Positions 25,493-33,601 of a stretch of DNA of 60,650 nt are shown here, one piece after another (the first letter of the stretch is position 1; every line of letters starts with the position of its first letter). Source of the DNA: Deltaproteobacteria bacterium (GTDB lineage Bacteria; Myxococcota_A; UBA796; UBA2385). The translations under genes were made by a program, and so were the position numbers. The notes beneath the pieces were generated by a model. It was not told the DNA's origin, ran no database searches, and was given only the letters and a program-made list of their open reading frames with translations. The stretch lies in NCBI GenBank assembly GCA_016792625.1, contig JAEUKK010000080.1, forward strand, positions 1 through 60,650, given 5' to 3'.

Positions 25493-26584
25493 ATGCGCCA
25501 GGCGCTGCTCCTCCTCCCGCTCCTCACCGCGTGTGCGCAGCCCTACGAAGACCTCGCCAAGCTCGACTTCTCCGAGGTCGCCTACGAGAGCGAGCACGTG
25601 GCCAGCGACGACGCGGTCATCCAGGCGGTCGACACCGCGGTGACCTGCCCCGATGGCGAGACCGCGCGCGTCTTCTTCGCCTTCCGCAGCACGCTCGAGG
25701 GCCCGGCCCCCGCCGCGCTGGTCCTGCACTCGGGCGCCTTCGACTACATCGTCGAGCCCGATGAGACCGACCCGCTGGCCGGCATTCACTACCGGGCCGA
25801 CTCGCGCCTGACCCGCCAGTGGGGCATCGCCAAAGTGTGGGAGACGCTCGGCCTCAGCCGCTTCCCCGTCGACCCCGAAGAGGGCAGCGAGGGCACGCTC
25901 ATCGCCACCCTGGTCGACGCGGGCGTCGTGGTCGTGCTGCCGAGCAACTGCTGGGGCGATCAGTGGCACCGCGCCGATGTGGCCACGGGCGACAGCGTCG
26001 ATGATCTCGGCCCTGAGGGCTTCCTGCGCCAGGGCGGCGCCTTTGCCCAGACGATGATGGACGCCATCTACGACCCCGAGACCGCCGCCGACGCCGGCGT
26101 GCGCGTGCCGGTCGAGGTCAACCTCGACGAGGTCCACCTCGTCGGCTTGGGCACCGGCGGCCGGGGCGTCGCCGACCTGCTGCACAGCCCGGCCAACCAG
26201 AGCCGTCCCCTGCGCAGCGTGGTGCTCGACAGCACGCCCGACCTCGTGGCGCCCTTCCTCGCCGACCGCCTGCAGTGGGGCCCCGAAGTCGCCGGCCTCG
26301 AGACCATTCACGGCGCTGCCCTCTCCACCTGGGACGCCGAGGGCAGCATCGCCGCCCTCGCCGCGGCGGGCGCCCTGCCCGACCGCACCGCCGTGCTCTG
26401 GTCCAGCCTCGACACCCAGGTCCCGGTCGACGCGGTGCTGCCCACCGGCCTCGCCGTGGCCGGCCTCAGCGGGGGTCAGGTCGCCGTCGACGTGCTGAAA
26501 GAGGGCACCGTGGCGAGCAACCGCGACCACGGCCTCGCCGCCGACACCGTGCTGTACATGGCCGAGGGCGCGACCGCCGACTGA
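25493..26584 (+). CDS. Lipoprotein with alpha/beta-hydrolase-like fold, nucleophile apparently lost
   Basis: 363 residues. The signal LLLLPLLTAC gives Cys14. The body looks like an alpha/beta hydrolase: early strand and oxyanion region AALVLHSGAFDYI, elbow-like VHLVGLGTGGRGVADLL, late VLWSSLDTQVPVDA and NRDHGLAADT that could supply Asp and His. In the elbow GxSxG the Ser position reads Gly or Thr (GLGTGG), so catalysis is doubtful. The start is ATG 25493 behind GAGG. It stands alone, 82 bases before the ferritin-like gene on the same strand. The assignment to the fold is moderate. Confidence 0.7.
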   Translation: MRQALLLLPLLTACAQPYEDLAKLDFSEVAYESEHVASDDAVIQAVDTAVTCPDGETARVFFAFRSTLEGPAPAALVLHSGAFDYIVEPDETDPLAGIHYRADSRLTRQWGIAKVWETLGLSRFPVDPEEGSEGTLIATLVDAGVVVVLPSNCWGDQWHRADVATGDSVDDLGPEGFLRQGGAFAQTMMDAIYDPETAADAGVRVPVEVNLDEVHLVGLGTGGRGVADLLHSPANQSRPLRSVVLDSTPDLVAPFLADRLQWGPEVAGLETIHGAALSTWDAEGSIAALAAAGALPDRTAVLWSSLDTQVPVDAVLPTGLAVAGLSGGQVAVDVLKEGTVASNRDHGLAADTVLYMAEGATAD

Positions 26585-26651
26585 GGGCGCCTCAGGCGGG
26601 CAGAACCTGCGCGGGGGCAGCGCTTCGCCGGCAGGCGGGCCCCGATGTCTG

Positions 26652-26660
26652 TGCTAGGGT
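26652..26660 (+). promoter_or_regulatory. Extended -10 element suggesting a leaderless transcript
   Basis: TGC-TAGGGT (26652-26660) is an extended -10-type sequence. Transcription seven bases after it would begin at the ATG at 26667. There is no Shine-Dalgarno before that ATG (GGTGGCCCC), which fits leaderless translation. Pattern inference only. Confidence 0.35.
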
Positions 26661-26666
26661 GGCCCC

Positions 26667-27542
26667 ATGCACGCCCAAGACGACGCCCCGACCCCGCCGG
26701 CCGCCGCACCCGCTGCGGCGGTGCCCCTCAGCTCCCACGACGCGCCCTTTGACTTCGGGGGCGCTGTCTTCGACCTGAGCCGGCCCGACGATCACCAGCT
26801 GGTGCGGTTCATGCTCAGCCAGGCGCTCTACGGCGAGGCCACCGGCGTCTACTGCGGCCGCTCGCTGTATGCGGCGGGCAGCCTCGAGGCGGCGCGCTTC
26901 TACCTGCGCCAAGCCCGCCAAGAGCTCAACCACCTCGAGCTGTTCGCCGACATCTTCCGCGCGCTCGACATGCAGCCCATGAAGGCCCACTGGGCCGTGC
27001 GCCTGCTCGCCGCCCACAACGACTACTACCCGCTCAAGGTCATGATGGAGCACGCGATTGGCGAGGGGATGGTGCTCGACATCTTCCGCGACGTGCTGCT
27101 GCAGACCCTGCCCGACAGCGACCCGCGCATCCCTGGCATCAAGAAGAAGCTGCGCGTGGTCTGCAAAGAAGAAGAGGAGCACGTCGCCTGGGGCGAGCGC
27201 GAGACCCGCCGCCTGCTCGCCGAGCGCCCCGGCCTCGCCCTGCCTTTCTACGGCCTCATCGAGCTGCAGCTCGCCGTCGCCCCGGCCGCCGCCCGCGCGC
27301 TGGCCGGGCGGGCCGACGACCACCCCGTGCTCCGCCAGCTCCCGGCCTTCTTGGCCCACGTTGACGCGCGCGTGCGCCGCCAAGCGGTGGCCCTGGGCAT
27401 CGCGCCCGCCGCCCGCCCCGGCCCGGCCCGCCGCGCCCTCGCGATGGCCGCCGGCGTGCTGCTCTACCTGCGCAGCCAGCTCAGCCGCAGCCGCTCGCAG
27501 CTCGAGCACATCTACCTGCGCGAGCTCGGCTTCCCGGGCTGA
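26667..27542 (+). CDS. Ferritin-like di-iron protein (oxygenase-type)
   Basis: 291 residues, mainly helical. Di-iron ligands are readable: Glu57 (YGEATGVYC), Glu86 and His89 (RQELNHLE), Glu133 (or Glu128; MEHAIGEGMVLDIF), Glu169 and His172 (KEEEEHVAW). This E...ExxH...E...ExxH order is shared by ferritin-like oxygenases such as aldehyde-deformylating oxygenase (ADO), MiaE and AurF-type enzymes. The last 60 residues are a basic helix (LRSQLSRSRSQLEHIYL). The gene is 2.5 kb from the first gene of the AAR/ketosynthase operon, so an aldehyde-consuming role is one hypothesis; MiaE is another since MiaB is in the window, though far away. The exact substrate is not readable. Confidence 0.75.
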   Translation: MHAQDDAPTPPAAAPAAAVPLSSHDAPFDFGGAVFDLSRPDDHQLVRFMLSQALYGEATGVYCGRSLYAAGSLEAARFYLRQARQELNHLELFADIFRALDMQPMKAHWAVRLLAAHNDYYPLKVMMEHAIGEGMVLDIFRDVLLQTLPDSDPRIPGIKKKLRVVCKEEEEHVAWGERETRRLLAERPGLALPFYGLIELQLAVAPAAARALAGRADDHPVLRQLPAFLAHVDARVRRQAVALGIAPAARPGPARRALAMAAGVLLYLRSQLSRSRSQLEHIYLRELGFPG

Positions 27543-27624
27543 GCCGAGGCCGCGCGCCTATCCGCCGCGCCCTCGCCGCGGCCGGCGACCGCGCCGACCA
27601 GCCGACCGTGCGTGGCCAAAAACA

Positions 27625-27645
27625 GCGTCAATAGCGCCATTCTCC
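27625..27645 (+). promoter_or_regulatory. Copy B of the 21-base intergenic motif
   Basis: Reads GCGTCA, ATAGCGC, then CATTCTCC. It lies 70 bases before the start of the kinase at 27716, in the same orientation relative to its gene as copy A. Confidence 0.4.
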
Positions 27646-27715
27646 GCGCGAAGATCGGCGACGGAGCGCGCCGCGCTGGTGCCCTGCCATGATGCCCGAC
27701 CGGAGGCCCCTCCCC

Positions 27716-28939
27716 ATGCCCGTGCCGAGCCCCGCGTCGACCGCCCCATCGACCGCCGCGCGCCGCTTCCAGCTCCACGAGATCGTCGGCCGCGGCGGCT
27801 TTGGCACCGTCTGGCGCGCGAGCCTGCACGACGTGGGCGGCTTCTCGCGCCAAGTGGCGCTCAAGCTCATGCACTACGAGGGCCCGGCCGCCGAAGAGGT
27901 CGCCCGCCGCATGCGCGACGAGGCCCGCCTGCTCGGGCGCATCCGCCACCGCGCGGTGGTCGGCGTGCACAGCCTCTTCCGCCACAGCACCTCGGGCACG
28001 GGCGGCTGGGGCGTGGTGATGGAGTACATCGACGGGATTGACCTCAGCACGGCCATTCAGCGCGACCGCCCCTCGCTGCCCGTGCTGCTCGAGATCGTCG
28101 AAGAGGTGGCCGGCGCCCTGCACGCGGCCCACAACCTCACCCCGCCGGGCGAAGAGGCCCCGCTGCGCTTGGTCCACCGCGACGTGAAGCCGGGCAACGT
28201 CCGCATCACCCGGCAGGGGGAGGTGAAGCTCCTCGACTTTGGCGTCGCCAACGCCGATCTCAAGGGGAGGGAGGCGGCCGTGCACCAAGGCGTGATCATG
28301 GGGAGCAGCCGCTACCTCGCGCCCGAGCGCCACCGCGGCGAAGACACGCACCAGGGCGATGTCTACGCGCTGGGCATCCTCATGGCGAACACGCTCACCG
28401 GCAAGCGGTTCCCCGACCCGCCCCGGGCCGCCGCCGATCACGCCGCCTTCTTGGGCAACCTGCTCGAGACCGTCGGCCACGCCCTCGCCGAAGACGACGC
28501 GCCCGAGGTGCGGGCGGCCGAGCGCGGCGTCCGCATGCTGCTGCTCGAGATGTTGGCCTTCGAGTCGCATGATCGGCCCGACGCCCGCAGCGTTGAGCAG
28601 CGCTGCCGGCGCCTGCGCTCCGGGCTGCCCACGCCCTGGCTGCGCGACTGGGCCGAGGCCACCGTGCCCCGCCTCGCCGCTGAGGCCGCCCGCAACGCCC
28701 AGGCCGAGGCGGTGAAGGCCGCCGCTCAGGCCCCCGCCGGCGCTGAGGTCGCCGCCCGGCCCCAACAGGCCCCCGGCGACTGGCTCGAGGCCCTGGGCGA
28801 GGCCCCCGACGCGCCCAAACGTGCGGGCAGCGGCCGGGTCAAGTTCGCTCTCATCGGCGGCGTGGGCGGCTTTTTGGTCGGGGTCGGCCTCTGCGCGCTC
28901 GCCCTCGGCGCGCTCACGCTCTCGGCCCTGCCCCACTGA
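27716..28939 (+). CDS. Transmembrane Ser/Thr protein kinase
   Basis: 407 residues. Kinase domain 18-290: glycine loop GRGGFGTV, Lys50 (VALKLM), HRDVKPGN (Asp156), DFG (174-176), SSRYLAPER in the activation segment. A linker of about 70 residues ends in a single membrane helix (FALIGGVGGFLVGVGLCALALGAL) with a four-residue tail, so there is no outer sensor domain. The start is ATG 27716 (GGAG 10 bases upstream); an in-frame ATG at 27689 has none. It heads a run with the fluoride channel and ABC genes at gaps of 38 bases or less. All catalytic residues are present. Confidence 0.92.
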   Translation: MPVPSPASTAPSTAARRFQLHEIVGRGGFGTVWRASLHDVGGFSRQVALKLMHYEGPAAEEVARRMRDEARLLGRIRHRAVVGVHSLFRHSTSGTGGWGVVMEYIDGIDLSTAIQRDRPSLPVLLEIVEEVAGALHAAHNLTPPGEEAPLRLVHRDVKPGNVRITRQGEVKLLDFGVANADLKGREAAVHQGVIMGSSRYLAPERHRGEDTHQGDVYALGILMANTLTGKRFPDPPRAAADHAAFLGNLLETVGHALAEDDAPEVRAAERGVRMLLLEMLAFESHDRPDARSVEQRCRRLRSGLPTPWLRDWAEATVPRLAAEAARNAQAEAVKAAAQAPAGAEVAARPQQAPGDWLEALGEAPDAPKRAGSGRVKFALIGGVGGFLVGVGLCALALGALTLSALPH

Positions 28940-28968
28940 AGCTCCGCGGGCGCCGCGCGCCCCCGGTC

Positions 28969-28980
28969 GAGGCCCCCCTG
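28969..28980 (+). promoter_or_regulatory. Shine-Dalgarno and CTG start of the fluoride channel
   Basis: GAGG (28969-28972), five C bases, then CTG (28978). The frame upstream of the conserved first helix has no ATG, GTG or TTG; the first standard start codon (TTG 29062) would remove helix 1. Confidence 0.55.
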
Positions 28981-29382
28981 CCGCCTGCCCCGAGCCCCTC
29001 AATTGACGCGCTGGTCGGCGTCGCCCTCTTCGGCGCGCTCGGCGCGCTGGCCCGTTTTGGTTTGGGGGCCTGGCTCAGCCGCAGCCTGCCCGGCGCGCCC
29101 GCGGCGGCCACCTTGGTGATCAACCTCGTCGGCTGCGCCGCCTTGGGCCTGCTGGTCGGGGTCGGCGGCCCCCAGCTGCGCCCAAGCCTGCGCCTGCCCC
29201 TCGCCGTCGGCTTCTTGGGCAGCTTCACGACCTTTTCGACCTTCAGCCTCGAGGCCGCCCAGCTCTGGCAGGGCGGGCGCCCGCTGCACGCCCTCGCCTA
29301 CGTCGGGATCAGCGTGCTGGGGGGCCTGATCGCGGTGGCCGCGGGCCTCGGCCTAGGCGGCCTGCTGCGGGGCGGGGCATGA
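28978..29382 (+). CDS. crcB: Fluoride exporter CrcB/Fluc
   Basis: 134 residues from the proposed CTG start; the family is about 125. Fluc landmarks are present: helix 1 LFGALGALARFGLG, the pore Asn in VINLVGCAALGLL, and helix 3 GFLGSFTTFSTFSLE with the Phe-box and the Na+-site TTF turn. Four hydrophobic segments in total. Family knowledge: dual-topology dimers that let fluoride leave the cytoplasm. It follows the kinase gene by 38 bases and its TGA overlaps the next gene's ATG (ATGA). No fluoride riboswitch-like sequence is seen upstream. CTG 28936 overlapping the kinase stop and ATT 29002 are other start options. Confidence 0.85.
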   Translation: MPPAPSPSIDALVGVALFGALGALARFGLGAWLSRSLPGAPAAATLVINLVGCAALGLLVGVGGPQLRPSLRLPLAVGFLGSFTTFSTFSLEAAQLWQGGRPLHALAYVGISVLGGLIAVAAGLGLGGLLRGGA

Positions 29383-30776
29383 GCCTGCGGGCGGCGCGGG
29401 CGGCGGTCGCGCTCACCCGCCGCGAGCTGCTCGAGGGCCTGCGCGACCCGAGCGTGCTCTTCTCGACCGTCCTCATGCCCGTGCTGCTCGGCCCCCTCGT
29501 CTTTTGGGCCGCGGTGCAGCTGCTGCTGCTCACCGAGGGCCGCGCCGAGCAGGAGCCCCCCACCACGCTGCTCGAGGTGCGGCCCGCCCGCCCCGAGGAC
29601 GCGGCGGCGGCGGCCGCGGCTGAGGCCCTGCTGCGCGCCTACCTCTCGGTGCCCGCCCCGCGCCGATCCATCGTCGCGCCGGCCCCAGACGTGGATGAGG
29701 CGGAGCCGGCCGCTCCGCCGGGCCTGGGCCAGCCCAGCGCGCCGCCCGGGACGGCCGCCCTGCGCGTGCTCCCCCTGCCCGCGGATCAGCCCGACATTCG
29801 GGCGGCCCTCAGCGAAGACATCGCCGACATCGGCATCATCGCGACGGTGCAGGGCGAGCTCTGGTCGATCGAGCTGCTCTCCGCGGGCACCCGCGACCGC
29901 TCGGTCGCCGCGCAGTCGGCGGCGAAGGCGCGGCTCAGCGTGCTCAAGGGGCACCGCCGCAAGGCCATCCTCGACGCCTGGGGGGTCGACCCCGCCGACG
30001 TGCGGCCCCTGCGCCTCGAGGCCGAGGACCGGGCCACCCCCTCCGAGGTGCTCGGCCGCTTGTTGGGGATGATCCTGCCGATGATGGTGGTGGTCAACAT
30101 CATCGCCGGCGCGACCGCCCCCAGCGTCGAGGCCGTGGCCGGCGAACGTGAGCGCGGCACGCTCGAGACCACCCTGGTCAGCGGCGCCCCGCGCCTGGCC
30201 ATCCTCGGGGGCAAGGTGCTGACGATCATCTGCTGGACGCTGTTCACAGCGGCCGGCAGCCTGCTCGGCCTCGGGCTGAGCGTGGCCCACGGCATGGCCA
30301 CGCTGGGCGCCGAGCTCGACATGCGCCTCGAGCTGCGCGCCGATCAGGTGCTGCTCGGGCTGCTGGTGCTCACCAGCGCCCTGCCCGTCGTGCCCCTGGC
30401 CAACCTGCTGGTCACCCTGCCCGCGCGGAACAGCCGCCAAGCGCAGACCATCGCCGGCGCGATGGTCATGCCCATGCTCGCCCTGACCATGCTGAGCCTC
30501 GACGAGCGCACCGCGATGGGGCTGCAGACCGCGGCGGTGCCCATGCTCAACGTCGTGCTCGCCGGCCGGGCCGCGCTCAGCGCCGAGCTGCAGCCCGCCC
30601 ACGCGGCCCTCGCCACGGCGGCGAACCTGGGCATCAGCGCGGCGCTGCTCGCCGGCTGCGCCTGGGCTTTTCGGGGCGAGCGGCTGGTGCTGGGCATCGG
30701 CGGCGGCCTCGGCCTGCGCGCGGCCTTGGGGATCCGCCTCTCTCCCGCTGACCCTGCCCGTCGAGGTGGCCCCTGA
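29379..30776 (+). CDS. ABC-2 type permease (NatB-like)
   Basis: 465 residues. The topology is that of NatB/ABC-2 exporters: helix 1 (about 28-50), a large outer domain of about 180 residues, then five or six helices. The family motif GERERGTLETTLVSG lies just after helix 2. It overlaps crcB by four bases and the ATPase gene by four (CTGA). With the ATPase and the second permease it likely forms a heterodimeric exporter; NatAB exports Na+, but the substrate here is not readable. Confidence 0.85.
   Translation: MSLRAARAAVALTRRELLEGLRDPSVLFSTVLMPVLLGPLVFWAAVQLLLLTEGRAEQEPPTTLLEVRPARPEDAAAAAAAEALLRAYLSVPAPRRSIVAPAPDVDEAEPAAPPGLGQPSAPPGTAALRVLPLPADQPDIRAALSEDIADIGIIATVQGELWSIELLSAGTRDRSVAAQSAAKARLSVLKGHRRKAILDAWGVDPADVRPLRLEAEDRATPSEVLGRLLGMILPMMVVVNIIAGATAPSVEAVAGERERGTLETTLVSGAPRLAILGGKVLTIICWTLFTAAGSLLGLGLSVAHGMATLGAELDMRLELRADQVLLGLLVLTSALPVVPLANLLVTLPARNSRQAQTIAGAMVMPMLALTMLSLDERTAMGLQTAAVPMLNVVLAGRAALSAELQPAHAALATAANLGISAALLAGCAWAFRGERLVLGIGGGLGLRAALGIRLSPADPARRGGP
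30763..30776 (+). promoter_or_regulatory. Shine-Dalgarno and CTG start of the ABC ATPase, overlapping the permease stop
   Basis: GAGG (30763-30766), six bases, then CTG (30773), whose CTGA contains the TGA of the permease. No ATG, GTG or TTG precedes the conserved VVVDGLCKRF strand in frame; the first is GTG 30872, inside the domain. Confidence 0.6.
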
Positions 30777-31549
30777 GCCCCGCTCCCCCTGCGCTGCCCA
30801 CCCACCTGCCCGGGGGGGTTGTCGTCGATGGCCTCTGCAAGCGCTTCTTTACCCCGGCCCCGCTCGACGCCGTGCGCGACGTGCGCTTCGTCTGTCGACC
30901 GGGCGAGGTCTTCGGCCTGCTCGGCCCCAACGGCGCCGGCAAAAGCACCCTGCTGCGGCTGCTGTCGACCTTGCTCATCCCCGACGCGGGGCGGGCGAGC
31001 ATCGACGGGCACGACCTGGTCGCCGCCCCCGCCGCGGTCCGGGGGAGCATCGGCTATCTCTCGACGACCACGGGGGTGCACGGGCGCCTGACCGCGCGGG
31101 AGGTCCTGGTCAGCACGGCGCGCCTGCAGGGCATCTCGGGGGCCGACGCCCGCGCCGACGCCCTGCTGCGGCGCTTCGACCTGCTGCCGCACGCGCACCA
31201 GCGCTGCGAGCGGCTGAGCACCGGCAACCGCCAGAAGGTCAACATCGCCCGGGCCATCGTACATGACCCGCCCATCATCATCTTCGACGAGCCGACCCTC
31301 GGCCTCGACGTGATGGTCGCCCAGATTTTGCTCGAGTTCGTCGAGGAGGCCCGGGCCGCCGGCCGCTGCGTGATCTACAGCACCCACGTCATGTCCGAGG
31401 CGGAGCGCCTCGCCGACCAGCTCGCGATCATCCACGGCGGTCGGGTGCTGGCCACGGGCACGCTCGACGCGCTGCGGGCGCAGACCGGCGCCCGCCACCT
31501 CGAGGACGTGTTCATCCGGGCGGTGCGGGCGGCCGAGGCCGGCGCATGA
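30773..31549 (+). CDS. ABC transporter ATP-binding subunit (NatA-like)
   Basis: 258 residues from CTG 30773. Walker A GPNGAGKST (51-59), signature LSTGNRQKVNIARAI (Gly-to-Thr-type variant of LSGGQ), Walker B IIIFDEPTLGLD and the switch His in YSTHVMSEAE are all present. The domain starts at VVVDGLCKRF (16-25), so the GTG at 30872, the first standard start codon, would remove strand 1. It overlaps the first permease (CTGA) and the second (ATGA). It energises the two permeases on either side. Confidence 0.9.
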   Translation: MSPAPPALPTHLPGGVVVDGLCKRFFTPAPLDAVRDVRFVCRPGEVFGLLGPNGAGKSTLLRLLSTLLIPDAGRASIDGHDLVAAPAAVRGSIGYLSTTTGVHGRLTAREVLVSTARLQGISGADARADALLRRFDLLPHAHQRCERLSTGNRQKVNIARAIVHDPPIIIFDEPTLGLDVMVAQILLEFVEEARAAGRCVIYSTHVMSEAERLADQLAIIHGGRVLATGTLDALRAQTGARHLEDVFIRAVRAAEAGA

Positions 31550-33450
31550 GGGGCGCACCCCGCCTCGGGGCGCTGATCACGCACGAGCTGCGCGTGCTCT
31601 CGCGCGACCCCGCCGCGCTGGCCAGCATGCTGCTGCTGCCCTTCGTCATGGTGCTATTGGGCCTCATCGTGATCCTCGGCAGCGGCGAGGGGATCAAGGC
31701 CCGCCTCGCCACCGAGGTCGCCCTCGTGCACGCGCCCGACGAGTTTTGGGCCATGGTCGAGCCCGCGGATCGTTTGGAGCCCGCGCCGACGCCGGCCGAG
31801 GCGGTGGTGACGGTGACCGCTTCAGCGACCGAGGACGAGGCCCTCGTCGACGGCCGCCCCACCTTCACCGTGGTCTTCAGCAGCAAAGACTTCACCGCCC
31901 TGCGCGGCCAGGAGCGGGTCAACGTGGTCATCGAGCGGCTGCGCGTCGAAGACGAGGCCGCCCGCTGGCAAGCGGCGGGGGTGCCCGTGCGCCCCGACGA
32001 GCTGATGCAGCTCACTATGGTCGATCTCGACGATTCGACCGATCGGGCCGGGGCCCTGCTGTCGCGCCTCGTCGCGCCCCTGCTCGTGGCCGTGCTGCTC
32101 TCGGGCGCCCTGCCCGTGGGCATCTCGACCCTGCCCGCTGAGCGCGAGAATGGCACGCTGGAGAGCCTTCTGGTCAGCAGCCTCGACCGGCGCACCCTGG
32201 TCTGGGGCAAGGCCCTCATCGTGCTCGGCGCCTGCGGGGCGGTGGGCGCGGTCGGCCTCTCGGCGCTGGTGGTCACCGTCGCGCTGAGCCCGCTGCAGCT
32301 CGGCCCGATGGCCATCCCCGACCTCTCGGTGCCGCCCTCTCGGCTGGCCCTGGTCGCGCTGCTGGCCACACCCCTGCTCTTGCAGGTCTCGGCGGGCATC
32401 CTCGCGTTGAGCGCCCGGGCCCGGGACGCCCGCCAAGCGCGCGTGCTGGCCGTGCCGCTGCTGCTGGTGGCCGGCGGCCTCGCCAGCCTGCCGGTGGTGC
32501 CCGGCGCGACCGAGATCCCCGCGCTGACGTTGATCCCCGTGGGTGGCCCCGCCTTGGCCATCGCGGGCGCCCTGCAGGGTGAGCTCGGCGCCGGGGCCGC
32601 GGCCGGCGCGCTGGTCGGCGGGCTCGCCTGGGCGGCCCTGGCCCTGAGCCTGACCGAGCGGCTGCTCCAGAGCACCGCGCTGCTGCCCCAAGCCGCCGAG
32701 GACCGCAGCGCTGGGCGCACCGGGCGCGAGGCCCTGGCCACCGCGGGCGTGGCTTTTGTCAGCTTCTGGTTCCTCGGCCAGCTGCTGCAGGCGCGCGATC
32801 TGGTGAGCGGGCTGCTGCTCTCGCAAGCGCTGACCATCGCGCTGCCCGGCGTTCTCGGCGTCATCGCCGCCGGGCGCCCCGCGCGTGAGGCCCTGCGGCT
32901 GCGCGCCCCGACCGCCCGGGATCTGGCGCTGGGGCTGCTCGCCGGCGCGCTCTGCCCCCTGGTCGGCCAGCTGGTCGCCGACCTGCAGGCGCCGCTGCTG
33001 CCCACGCCGACCCGCGCGCTCGAGGAGCTGGGCGCCCTGCTCACCCTCGACCTTCCGCTGCCGCTGGTGATCGCGCTGTTGGCGCTGCTGCCCGCGATCT
33101 GCGAGGAGCTGCTCTTCCGCGGCGCCCTGCTCGGCTTGTTGGAGCGCAGCCTTCCGCCCGCCGGCCGGGTCGCGCTGGTCGCCGCCCTCTTTGGCCTGCT
33201 GCACCTCAGCTACTTTCGGATCGCACCGACCGCGGCCTTGGGCCTGCTCTTTGGGGCGGCGGCCCTCCGCAGCGGCTCGTTGTTTGTGCCCGTGCTGATG
33301 CACCTGCTCAACAACGGCCTGCTGGTCGGCGCGGTGGGCCTCGGCCTCATCGGCGCCGAGGACGAGGCGCCGCTCTGGGCGGGCCTCGGCGCGGTCGTGG
33401 TGGCGACCACCGCCGTGGCGGCGATGCGGGGGGGCAGCCGACCGGCTTGA
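31546..33450 (+). CDS. ABC-2 permease fused to CPBP (Abi/CAAX-type) protease
   Basis: 634 residues. Residues 1-390 are a NatB-like permease with the family motif PAERENGTLESLLVSS. Residues about 420-634 are a CPBP intramembrane protease domain: EELLFRG (EExxxR), FGLLHLS and LMHLLNNG provide the metal/catalytic Glu, Arg, His and Asn. There are about 14 membrane segments in all. It overlaps the ATPase gene by four bases. Family knowledge: CPBP proteins include type II CAAX proteases and bacteriocin-immunity proteins. Inferred role: export coupled to cleavage of a membrane peptide, or protection from one. Such fusions exist in other phyla, so the architecture is uncommon rather than unique. Confidence 0.87.
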   Translation: MRGAPRLGALITHELRVLSRDPAALASMLLLPFVMVLLGLIVILGSGEGIKARLATEVALVHAPDEFWAMVEPADRLEPAPTPAEAVVTVTASATEDEALVDGRPTFTVVFSSKDFTALRGQERVNVVIERLRVEDEAARWQAAGVPVRPDELMQLTMVDLDDSTDRAGALLSRLVAPLLVAVLLSGALPVGISTLPAERENGTLESLLVSSLDRRTLVWGKALIVLGACGAVGAVGLSALVVTVALSPLQLGPMAIPDLSVPPSRLALVALLATPLLLQVSAGILALSARARDARQARVLAVPLLLVAGGLASLPVVPGATEIPALTLIPVGGPALAIAGALQGELGAGAAAGALVGGLAWAALALSLTERLLQSTALLPQAAEDRSAGRTGREALATAGVAFVSFWFLGQLLQARDLVSGLLLSQALTIALPGVLGVIAAGRPAREALRLRAPTARDLALGLLAGALCPLVGQLVADLQAPLLPTPTRALEELGALLTLDLPLPLVIALLALLPAICEELLFRGALLGLLERSLPPAGRVALVAALFGLLHLSYFRIAPTAALGLLFGAAALRSGSLFVPVLMHLLNNGLLVGAVGLGLIGAEDEAPLWAGLGAVVVATTAVAAMRGGSRPA

Positions 33451-33601
33451 GGGGCCCGCGATCTGCTGGGGCGGCGCCTCGCGCGCGCCAGGCCGACCAG
33501 AGGGCCGCCGCAGGCGGGCCGCGCAGCGGCCGAGGCCGACCGGCCGAGCCCGGCGGGCGGCCGCCGTCGGCCGAAGGCCGGCGGGGCGCCCTCTCTCGGG
33601 C
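33451..33601. other. Convergent gap with GC-rich hairpins
   Basis: 151 bases between two converging genes, no gene seen. It holds short inverted repeats including CGGCC-GAA-GGCCG (33568-33580) that could act as a two-way terminator; no U-run follows. Confidence 0.4.

Noticed and set aside
28936..28939. CTGA overlap of crcB with the kinase stop as the start
   Set aside because: No Shine-Dalgarno precedes it; CTG 28978 with GAGG at 5-base spacing is better. Kept only as an alternative.
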